Shown in pieces: positions 55,081 through 64,000 of a DNA stretch of 64,000 bases (positions are counted from its first letter, which is position 1; each line of letters opens with the position of its first letter). Position numbers and translations under genes: made by a program. The notes beneath the pieces were generated by a model. The model searched no databases and was not told the origin of the DNA. It saw only the letters and a program-made list of their open reading frames with translations. Source of the DNA: Alentia gelatinosa. Lineage: Eukaryota; Annelida; Polychaeta; Phyllodocida; Polynoidae. The stretch covers positions 47,102,723 through 47,166,722 of the forward strand of contig OX465584.1 in the NCBI GenBank assembly GCA_950022655.1, given 5' to 3'.

Positions 55081-56539
55081 AGTTATCAATGGATTCATTT
55101 AGTAATATTTGTCTTAGCTTGCGATAGAGGATCTCAGCCTCGTTCCATGATTATTAATGGATTATAACAACTGATTACAGCGGTTGTCCCCCGACTACAG
55201 TGGACTATCTCACAATTTCTTGGCGGATTATGGCGAAAATTAGCAATCTTTCTGTGCATTATTCTGTCTGGGTTTTTTGTTTTTTTTTTAAATTAAAAGT
55301 TATTTCACTGAATCAGGACATAGCAGCACAGTCACATTGTCTTGGCTTAGTGAGTCGGACATTAAGGCTTGTGGACTAGCTCGTAAGTATTAAACAGATA
55401 GGACCAGAGAAACGTATCAGAAAACCACAGACTTGTAATAGGTAGACTAATAATCAGAAATATGAACTACTACTGGTAAAAGCAGAGTCCTGTGGCTATA
55501 TAATAGTACCACTCATTATTAATTGGATGATCACTTCGTCTGTGAAACCCACTTTTCGAAGCTGCAGCTCATATCTCCCATGGATCCGTGAGGTGGCGGC
55601 TGTGTAATTCTAATCCATCATAATTCCTGTAACGTGAGTGGAAATCAAATAAAACTATGTTTACAGTTTGCTATTTCAGTGCACAGTAATGCCATAATCT
55701 TATAGATTTCTGTTATTTAGTTTGTCCGTGAGGGACAATCTTCTTACAGTTATCTCTTCTAATGTAGTGTAAACAGTAGGATCTAGGCGTGCCTCCTTCC
55801 ATGTTGCTCCAGGTTGGAAATCACATGCACATGGTTGTTGGCCAACGGTGAGAGAATTATCAAGCACTCTTGGGTAATTTAGACAGCTAACACAACATAA
55901 ACACAACTCTGACAGTAAATCCAGTAAGATGGTCCTTGGGACAAGCTCAATTAGACACACAAGACAATAAAACATTCGATCCTATGTATTTATTGGTATG
56001 GTATTGTGGTTGTCTGCTGTGGTATAGGCTTTTCGGGTTTCAACAATGATGTGATGTCCGTGTGGAGGAAAGCATAGCAGTTTTCGGCTGGTGTAGGCGT
56101 TAAAAGTCCTTACAAAACCTCGGCGATTTTGGACATTTACGGACTTCTTTTGGACCCTTAACCGAATTCCTCCACGAGAAAATGAAACTGTTAAATCATC
56201 GACGTCGGGAAGTTGTACAGACACATTCACTGACAGATCTGTACAAACAGAATCTCAATAAAGTTCCTTTATAAACAAAAATTATTCGAAAGAACAAAAA
56301 AACACATCAGAAATTTTCTTAGATTTATAAGGTCCGTCTTCTAGACCGAAACGTTGTGTCAAGCTTATACAATTCGTATCTAAAACTTAGTAACTTTAAG
56401 AAATCTTCTTTTATTCAGAAATAAGTATTCCAGTTGGTGTTTGTTGGTTGTGTAAAAACTCTACTCAGGTTTCTAAAATTGCTCAGTGATGCCTAACACT
56501 TCATCAGTAGCAAAATAAATCCTTAGACAGAAACAGGGC
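55081..56539. other. Non-coding; decayed hammerhead-like core near 56331
   Basis: GGTCCGTCTTCTAGACCGAA then ACGTTGTG (56331-56358, plus strand) has a GGTC/GACC stem followed by CGAAACGTTG, like the helix II - GAAA part of the cores at 11314 and 25338, but the CUGANGA box is missing. Frames 55700-55975 (-) and 55982-56230 (-) have no domain I recognise. Confidence 0.3.
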
Positions 56540-56760
56540 ATATTTGTCTGAGCCGGCGGCAGGTTTCCATGGAGCCGTGTGGTGGATGATAGGAGTGTGG
56601 CGGGGTTGAGGGCCGTCGCCCTGGATTAAGCGCCCATACCACGTGGCTTCTCCTCCCCTGGGCATTGGGTGCTGACGGGATAATCGGATTAGCCTGGCTG
56701 ATATTTCATAGGTCGTAAAGGAGGAGATCGCTGTACCAGGGGAGCGCACGTGGAGACGGT
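56540..56760. promoter_or_regulatory. OTX/K50-homeodomain site cluster, enhancer-like
   Basis: CTGGATTAAG (about 56630) and GGGATAATCGGATTAGCC (about 56677-56694) provide two exact GGATTA sites and one GGATAATC site within about 65 bp. GGATTA is the preferred site of K50 homeodomain factors (Otx, Gsc, Pitx). Two CACGTG E-boxes (about 56640 and 56747) lie nearby. The patch is GC-richer than its flanks. Activity is inferred from motif density only. Confidence 0.35.
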
Positions 56761-57958
56761 GAACTAGTGGCGTTGTCTGAGGCCAGCCATGGCTTTGTAC
56801 TCTTCAATGAGGTCTCACATGACACATCCAATATGGACGTGTAACGTTACCTCCTAAGATAAACTACACAAGCTTTTGATGCAGCACTGACAATGCTTAT
56901 CGCAAAAGGGGAAAGTCCTTTACAATGTCATGAATTTATCGCAAAAAACAAATATCTGCTGTCGTGGAATAAATTATTCTTTATACAATGGATCATTTGA
57001 AGTCTTCTTTATATTCTCTACACATGTACGATCATGTTGTTTACGATCTTGAAGCACCTTACATGAAGACACTTTTCTGTGTGCCAACGAGATCCAGGGA
57101 CGATGTGGGTCAGCTTTATTCAACACAAATTATGGATGACCTTTGGTCAGGTAGGATAGTCTAATTGAACAACATTGAATATTACTAAACGACAACCCTC
57201 GTAATAGATATGTTTGTACATTGTTCTCTCGCGGGCAAAGTTTATCCAAGAGACACTAGATCTATCTGATACTTTGAGTTCAATACACTATTTCACAGAA
57301 ATGAGGCTTTCTGCGAAAGGTCCATGGAACAAGCAAAGATTTATCATTGTTACTCAGCTGGTCATTTGACTTGGTAATTAAGATGCTAATACTGCTTTGA
57401 TTAAAGAGCAATTGACAGTTCATACTCTGTAACCGTACATAGGGTTTGTGCTTTGCTGAACAAGAACAATCGTTACAGTTAAGACGAACACTACAGGACT
57501 GGACATAACAGAAATACCAATGCAACACCTAGTGACCACCTCCGCAATACACAGTCGGTGCAGTGGAACAGGCCACATGCTCAACGGAGCCAGCCGAATT
57601 GGGGCTGACTATACATGACGTCATGCTATTTCTGATCATTTTTGACCCCCCCCCCCCCCGACCCTTGTCACGCAACCCTTGATATTCTTGGTCATGGTGA
57701 CTGGACTCACCCACCCTTTCCTGCATGACCTCATGGATGGCCCCCATTGCGGTGAAATAAACGACAGCCAATGAAACCTAGATAACACAATAAGCGAATT
57801 GGACGAAGAGAACAATTGAAATGAGTTTGTGGTATTAAGACAAGGTAACTAGCACGATGTAAGAAGTCAGTTCAAGTCCGAGGACGAGAAATAGGTGTTT
57901 TTTAGAGTTGTTAGGTGGGTGGCGGTGGCGTTCAATCAAACAGCTTTTGTCGGATACT
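56761..57958. other. Non-coding; C14 tract at 57646
   Basis: A homopolymer C run (57646-57659) follows a TGACGTCA CRE-type palindrome (57616-57623). An 80-codon frame 57529-57771 (-) runs through it and is likely chance. Nothing else recognised. Confidence 0.4.
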
Positions 57959-58253
57959 ATAGAGGAAACCCATGAAAGTTTAGGGTCTGAGCTCGTATCC
58001 CATCGAGTTTGAATCACGTAGTAATTCACAAGGCGAAGCCGCGTGAATTGCTATGTGATTCAAATGAGATGAGATCAAGCTCTGACCCTAAACTTGAATG
58101 AGTTTCTGAATTTATCTCACCCTTAATATTGACTAATGGGCTAATATTTGTGACATTATCCCCCATTGGATATATTTCCTAAATATCTAATGGGTGTTAG
58201 ATACGAGTTTCCAATGTTAAGTCTATGGAGAAAAAATATTTGGGGTCAGATAA
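57959..58253 (+). repeat. Foldback dispersed repeat, copy B (295 bp)
   Basis: Near-identical to 31760-32053 in direct orientation, including both hairpins. The upstream flank differs from copy A, so the shared left limit at ATAGAGGAAACCC is probably the element boundary. Confidence 0.88.
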
Positions 58254-58830
58254 ATAGACGTATACAGCGCCTGTATGGTGCCACCCGCTGATCCTGTCCC
58301 CAATGGGCCTGTGGGCTGGTACTCTATTAGCATGTTTGGCAGTCTCCTGATGGCATCGGATCCACGATTAGCCTTGTGGAACAGGCCCTTTACATATACA
58401 CTCCCATGAGGTTCAGTAACAAGTATTCTGATCCTTATGAACGTCAGTTCTTGTTTCATGGTGGTTTTTACAGCAGAAACCGCAAGAGTGACACATTACC
58501 ACTGAGTCGTCCAGTCTTCTTCTGACGATGTAGACTGGAGTCGTTCTGGTGTTAATTACCCTTCGTGCAGTTCTCATTTGTGAGTCTATGTGTTTAGATG
58601 TTACTGTCAAAACGAATTATGTGCTGGGAGTTGTGAGCTTGAGTCAGCCACTCTCCAAGCAGATGTTAACACGCGACCCTGTCGTTTATCTGGCCCACTG
58701 GGATATAAGATGACACGTTTACTGTTAAACACCTCCATAGACAGCCTATTTATGCTACATGCCCAGCCAGGCCTTACTGCGGGATAAAGCCTCAATGTAT
58801 CTTTTTGGAGTTTTGTGTCTTTTAAATGGA
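58254..58830. other. Non-coding, nothing recognised
   Basis: Short frames on both strands only. Confidence 0.4.
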
Positions 58831-59068
58831 GGTGTACCCTTACTACGATTTGGGCATCAGCAGCGTATCACAGTTTCCCGATGAAAGATTATATCGTGCC
58901 GAAAAGAAATGTGAAATCGAAATAATTGCTCAGGATTTCCCGACGCGGTCTTCAATACCCTCCAATGCATAAAAATATGTATCGTAGGGTGCATTATGAT
59001 ATATATGGTCAATCTGCATTATAGTGCATCGGGAGGTCTTCAACGTCTATTGTAGTAGGTGGACACCC
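58831..59068. mobile_element. Eroded Harbinger-like MITE related to 21898-22179
   Basis: The left end GGTGTACCCTTACTACGATT pairs with the right end TATTGTAGTAGGTGGACACC. Both share the TCCACCTACTACGAT core with the TTA-flanked MITE at 21898-22179. A C-rich run follows the right end. Related ends (GTAGTCGGTAGACACCCGGC) lie at about 13884 and 22830 in both duplication copies. Confidence 0.55.
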
Positions 59069-61710
59069 CCCCCCCTCCCCTTGCGGTTTCTCAGAATGGA
59101 TTTTTTTGTGCCATGATGTTCTAACATATTGAAATAATCCTTATCTCTCCCATTCAAAGCATATCGTACAATTCCCAGTGATTTTTGAATATTATATTGA
59201 TAATTATCAATCCAAATTGTTTCTGTCTGATTTATTCTTATTCCAAATGAATAAGAATATAACAACTTTGTCAAGTTTGTCCTCAATAGGGAAAATACCT
59301 CAATATCGATGTACCACCTTTCCAGAAAGGATTTTCTTGGATTTGAAGTAGGGACCCAGACTCATCTGCTATTTGAAAGATTAATTTGTTCTTATGATCC
59401 TTACCTTTCTAAATCTAAGAATAAAGATGTTGTTTTTCCCTCTGAAAGCCAACTCGCTCTTGTCCTAAAACTGGACCCTGCTGCTCTAAAATGCTCCATT
59501 TCCTCTAGCTCTCTTTTCTTTGAATTAAATGTTTTCTCAATGTTACTGAGCTTTATTTATTCACTGGACTCTCGTCCCCGTTTATCAAGAATCTTGCTTT
59601 ATTCACATATAGTGATATTGCAATGTCAATCTCTATAGATAACAGAGTGACCCCTATCTTTTTCTACACTTCTACAACACTTTGATATCATCATATTTAA
59701 CTTTTAAGTAAGCGAAATGTTTTGAAGGTGAAATGTCCTACATGACTTTGATAAGAAGCAAATAGTTATGGTCAAGGTTTTAATTGCATTGTAGATAACG
59801 TAAAGTACAATGATACAATTGAGCATCAATACGTCCTAGGTATAACTGATTACAGAGATATACAGTAAAGCATGATAAAAGTAAGATGTGAGTAATTTAC
59901 ATAGAGTTAAAGAGATAAACAAGGATAGAAAGAAGTCATTGCAGTCAGTATGATGTATATTTAGAGTTGATAAGTGGGAAACGCAATGGCCGAGTCCAAT
60001 ATGGCGCTGACGTAAGTCAGTGTTTCCCGGGTTTTGAATATCTCGGTATTTGTGAAATGGAAGGACTGCAGGGTAATATCAAATTATTACCTCATAAGGT
60101 TTCATATCTAGAATATCTACGGGATAAGATGGGTTACCAATTTCCTATGCTACTTACATGGTCATACAGTTTAACCCCTCTTCAGGGTACTCTGCGTTTC
60201 CGTGTTTCCTCGTAGCAGAAGGTGTCTCCTTAACTGGGGTTTTACTGTATGTATAAACTCCTCCAATTTTTCATTAATATCAGTTAAGTTTCTTGACTCA
60301 TAGTAGTACATAGTACCTCTGTGTTTGAGTTCTTACACCCTTACTTTTAAAGTCTACCTTTGGGCAAGCAGGACTGTAGACAATACAATGTGTTATTTTA
60401 GATAGGTTCTACATTGTCAGAAAGCAAACAATACCCATCCTCTATTTATGAGGCCATAGAGAGTGTGTAGGAGGAACATACGACCCAACACACTTTAGGC
60501 TTATTTCTATCTGCCAACAAAGTGATCGACGATTTTTAGGAAGCACTCGTTCTCATATATGCAAATAAGTGGATAGTGGTGGGAGCAATAAACCTTCATG
60601 TCAAAGATTAGCCAATAGGTATGTTTCTAGATTCCACCGAATTTTGATCCCTCGTGCTGGACTAAAAATTCACTACGAAATTAAAGCGGGTTGAATTGAT
60701 CAGTGACAATTTTATCGGGAAAGGTGTCATAAAAACAGAACATCTTCTATTTATCAAATGATAAAAAGAATCCCTCGCTGGTGGCCGACATATTCAATTG
60801 AGGCCAAAAGTCGGCAGGTGAACAGACTAAATCGGTTCCCAAGTAATGTGACAACATTTTGATTTGGGAACTTGTCGTATGTATCAACGTGTAACCTGTC
60901 ATGAAAAGTAGGGTTCACCACTGGCGTTTAGACGAATTCCACAATAGATGATAGATAGCCGTAAGTATAACAAACACAGAAGGAAAAAGGTGTTCACTAG
61001 GATTTGATACTCATTTACAAACTAAAACCTAGTAGATTTTAATCAAACATTCTATATGAATACCGATACCCAGTCCTGTAAAACGTATACACGCTAATGA
61101 TAAATTCCAATATATGTATTGACAATGATTATTAACATAAGCCCGTGAGAGTGAATTATATTAAACCTTCAGGTGGCTATTGATTCCCATAAGACATCAG
61201 GATATTGATTCCCATACAATATCAGACCTTCAAGTTAACGTCCTGTGTTTCACTTACCCATGCAATTTGGAAAGATGAAAGCGTATATTGATTTTTTTCA
61301 AACCTTGCATGTATCCAATCAAGTTGACACACGTCTTTTCTTGTGGACATACATCGTCCTTAGTAGTGAAAATGAAAATAACGAGAGGGGAAAATATTGA
61401 AGTCGATTCGTAGTAAACGTTGGGCGTTACTTTAAGTGCCGCATATGTGTCGCAAATAATCCAACAGCATGTATTGTACAAATGTTCTTTTTGCTGTGGG
61501 GGTAAGTAAAACCGGTGTTCACACCGACGCCTCCACAGGGTAAATAAAGCAAATGAAAACAACAAACAACAACAACATTGCGATAATATTGTGTGTCGTA
61601 TGATCCTTTAAAATAGGTTCAATAGTGTCAGAAAACGGTGACGGGAATATACTGTTCAAATCTTACTTGCAGTAAATTCACCGGTATACAGTTTGAGTGG
61701 CGGCAGTGCG
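59069..61710. other. Non-coding, nothing firmly recognised
   Basis: The longest frame, 59309-59638 (+, 109 codons), shows no domain, signal or conserved motif I can name. AACAAACAACAACAACA lies near 61560. 60500-60900 has faint TIR-element words. Confidence 0.4.
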
Positions 61711-62600
61711 CAATAACAGCTGCAGGAAGGGTCCTTCATGTAATAACAGCTGCAGGAAGGGTCCCTCGTGTAATAACAGCTGCAGGAAGGGTCCCTCATG
61801 TAATAACAGCTGCAGGAAGGGTCCTTCATGTAATAACAGCTGCAGGAAGGTCCCTCATGTAATAACAGCTGCAGGAAGGGTCCCTCATGTAATAACAGCT
61901 GCAGGAAGGGTCCCTCATGTAATAACATCTGCAGGAAGGGTCCCTCATGTAATAACAGCTGCAGGAAGGGTCCTTCATGTAATAACAGCTGCAGGAAGGT
62001 CCCTCATGTAATAACAGCTGCAGGAAGGGTCCTTCATGTAATAACAGCTGCAGGAAGGGTCCTTCATGTAATAACAGCTGCAGGAAGGGTCCCTCATATA
62101 ATAACAGCTGCAGGAAGGGTCCCCCATGTAATAACAGCTGCAGGAAGGGTCCCTCATGTAATAACAGCTGCAGGAAGGGTCCTTCATGTAATAACAGCTG
62201 CAGGAAGAGTCCCTCATGTAATAACAGCTGCAGGAAGGGTCCTTCATGTAATAACAGCTGCAGGAAGGTCCCTCATGTAATAACAGCTGCAGGAAGGGTC
62301 CCTCATGTAATAACAGCTGCAGGAAGGGTCCCTCATGTAATAACAGCTGCAGGAAGGGTCCCTCATGTAATAGCAGCTGCAGGAAGGGTCCCTCATGTAA
62401 TAACAGCTGCAGGAAGGGTCCCTCGTGTAATAACAGCTGCAGGAGAGGTCCCTCATGTAATAACAGCTGCAGGAAGGGTCCCTCGTGTAATAACAGCTGC
62501 AGGAAGGGTCCCGCATGTGATAACAGCTACTGGCGGGAGTACCCCATGTGATAACAGCTTCAGGCGGGAGTACCCCATGGAATAACAGCTGCGTGAGGGG
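61711..62600. repeat. Minisatellite, 30 bp unit, 27 canonical plus ~3 degenerate units
   Basis: The unit is TAATAACAGCTGCAGGAAGG followed by GTCCCTCATG. Each has an E-box CAGCTG overlapping CTGCAG. Units 5, 10 and 19 (from 61831, 61980 and 62249) are 29 bp, having lost one G, and each is immediately preceded by a unit reading GTCCTTCATG. Dimers have therefore been copied as blocks. Units from 62518 become 31 bp and degenerate (GGCGGGAGTACCCCATG), marking the edge. Open frames on both strands (such as Cys/Ser/Tyr-rich repeats on minus) follow from 30 being divisible by three and break at each 29 bp unit. Confidence 0.97.
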
Positions 62601-63370
62601 AGGGGAGCGTCGGACACATTGGAGGTCAGAATAACACCGCCTAACCTTACTGCACTGAAGCTACGATCCCTGCGCCTATCCGTCCTTGACTTTATCTCTA
62701 TCTGTCCCTTTTACTCAATGAAAGTCACCGCTGCTGGCCTAAAAACGAATCTGAAGACTTCTGGCAACCCTCTGCTACACCCACTGTCTGTTCCCACACG
62801 CTCACACTTCCTCTGAGACTCCAGCCTCCCGGACGCCATCGTCTGCTCTACAATTACACCAAATAGGTTTCTGATTGTATCTGCCTCTTTAGCGCTGGCC
62901 CTACCACTGGCGCCCTCTACTGAGACGCGCTCCAGCGTTTCATCAAGGCGGGATCAGTCGACCAAGAGGGCGACATAACGCGCCTCGCTGGCAACCAGTT
63001 AACTGAGCATTTAGTGCGGCACTCCACTCTCTGCTACACTCTCCCCCCACAACCGCAGTCGATGTGCCAATTACAGTATCTCCCAACACCCTGCTGATTA
63101 GATGGCTGGAGCTGCGGCGCCTACCAATGCTGACGCCAATTTCCCTTGAGGTGTATTGATTCAGTGATTACAGAAATGGCTTTAATTTGTAGCGCATTAG
63201 TGAAACGGTTGGGGGGTTAAGAGAAAAGAAGTGGTATGTGAACTTCATTATGTGGGTGGGGGAGAGTGGAGTGAAACCAGCTGTCTGGTACGGGGCTTGC
63301 TTCAGTCAGTGAGGTCATCGTTAGATTAGTCGCCACCTCTATCTCCACTCTGTTTCGACTGATACGTGGC
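62601..63370. promoter_or_regulatory. Candidate cis-regulatory region with CTCF-like site
   Basis: Less AT-rich, repeat-free sequence. CCAATTACAG, GCTGATTAGATGG, TTGATTCAGTGATTACAG and GGCTTTAATTTG (63065-63200) give several homeodomain-type ATTA/TAAT sites close together, alongside a CTCF-like site at 62908-62923. The texture resembles a conserved non-coding element near a developmental gene. That is an inference without alignment. A 65-codon frame (62619-62816 +) has no recognised domain. Confidence 0.3.
62908..62923 (-). promoter_or_regulatory. CTCF-like site
   Basis: The minus strand reads TCAGTAGAGGGCGCCA. It is one position off CCASYAGRKGGC, with the favoured GCGCC extension. Confidence 0.4.
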
Positions 63371-64000
63371 TTTAGTTAAATTTGTGATGGGCCATGGACA
63401 TCAATCTCGAATCAAGTAATTTGGTTCTTTGTAAGTTCTGAAACCAGAAATACTTTACCAAGAAATATTCATGGGCTAACACATTTATAATAAAGCCTAG
63501 CTTTGTGACCATTTTATTCAAATTCCACACAAAGCGAAATGAGAGTGTAGAAAAGTGGTTTTGAGGGTATGAAATGATCGAATTTCCAAGTAGACAGAGG
63601 TATCTGCATGGAGAATGACAGATAGTTAAGCTCGTGGGTCAAGGCGGCCATAGATCGTACTTCACCAGAAAATCGTTGACAAGAGCTAACGTAGTGTAAC
63701 AAGCTTTTGCTCTGGTGGCCAGTGTAGGTCATCGTGCAGATGACAGGTTTTCCTCGGCCGAGTCGATGGCTCTCCAAGCACAACAGTAGACCGAGCAGCT
63801 CTGGTGGGTCTTCATGTGGCTGTTTCGCACGTAAAAAATACTCGGTAAAATTATTGATCAGATATATCCCGATTCTGAAGGCAGAGGCAAATATCCGATT
63901 CATAATTTTACCAAGTATTTTGATTTCTTCTACTAAAATGTCAACCAGCTACTGCAGCTCATATGTTATCCTACCCCTCATATAAATCTCCAAACATGGT
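63371..64000. other. Non-coding, nothing firmly recognised
   Basis: A 129-codon frame (63514-63903 -) has no domain I recognise. It includes TCGGCCGAGGAAAAC-type GC-richer sequence and could conceal an exon, but no splice or homology support is visible. Confidence 0.35.

Noticed and set aside
31591..58029. Shared peptide in frames 31591-31830 (-) and 57835-58029 (-)
   Set aside because: The similarity comes from the foldback repeat copies, not from a protein gene.
59309..59638. 109-codon plus-strand frame
   Set aside because: No domain, signal peptide or splice context recognised. Phe/Leu/Ser-rich content is typical of chance frames in pyrimidine-rich DNA.
61638..62516. Open frames of ~75-104 codons on both strands with Cys/Ser/Tyr- or Asn/Ser/Cys-rich decapeptide repeats
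   Set aside because: A 30 bp repeat unit is divisible by three, so several frames stay open automatically. The 29 bp units shift frame and the peptides change register. No other sign of a gene.
61711..62600. CRISPR-like regular array
   Set aside because: Units are contiguous with no unique spacers, and the genome is eukaryotic.

Overview
The window looks like non-coding DNA from an animal nuclear genome. I find no operons, no recognisable host protein-coding gene and no RNA gene. It is AT-leaning and full of short terminal-inverted-repeat (TIR) elements, tandem repeats and microsatellites. It carries one apparently intact DIRS-order (tyrosine-recombinase) retrotransposon and several CTCF-like sites, so I infer an invertebrate bilaterian. 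A marine deuterostome such as a lancelet, hemichordate or echinoderm is a guess only. The DIRS element is the only place where a protein function can be assigned with confidence.

Layout. 1-8.8 kb: a tandem repeat cut by the window edge, several MITEs, a promoter/insulator-like patch near 1.08-1.7 kb and a 1.1 kb CACTA-like element. 8.83-23.43 kb: a direct tandem segmental duplication. Copy 1 is 5.7 kb. Copy 2 is 8.9 kb and carries three extra blocks: a piggyBac-like MITE, a Harbinger-like MITE and a 2.6 kb block of unknown polarity. Both MITEs have their uninterrupted target site preserved in copy 1. 23.4-33 kb: GC-rich regulatory-looking patches, a nested palindrome, a long TA/GA microsatellite, a 294 bp foldback repeat and a cluster of short MITEs.

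33.35-37.9 kb: on the minus strand, a gag - RT/RNase H - tyrosine recombinase element, with all three reading frames open and catalytic residues present. It lies between two diverged direct copies of a ~235 bp repeat. 38-48 kb: a second piggyBac-like MITE, a 66 bp tandem repeat and a TIR element with a strong 25 bp inverted repeat. 48-50 kb: two promoter-like patches, one followed by a possible short first coding exon (49853-49901). 50-64 kb: a 799 bp Harbinger-like element with TAA duplications, a second copy of the foldback repeat, an OTX-type homeodomain-site cluster, and a 30 bp minisatellite (about 27 units plus degenerate ones) with a higher-order structure.

Working together: gag, RT/RNase H and recombinase form one self-mobilising unit. 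The MITEs are passengers needing transposases from elsewhere in the genome. The most informative structures are the segmental duplication, which works as a dated before/after record of insertions, and a recurring hammerhead-ribozyme-like core in dispersed repeats. No entirely new coding system is visible.
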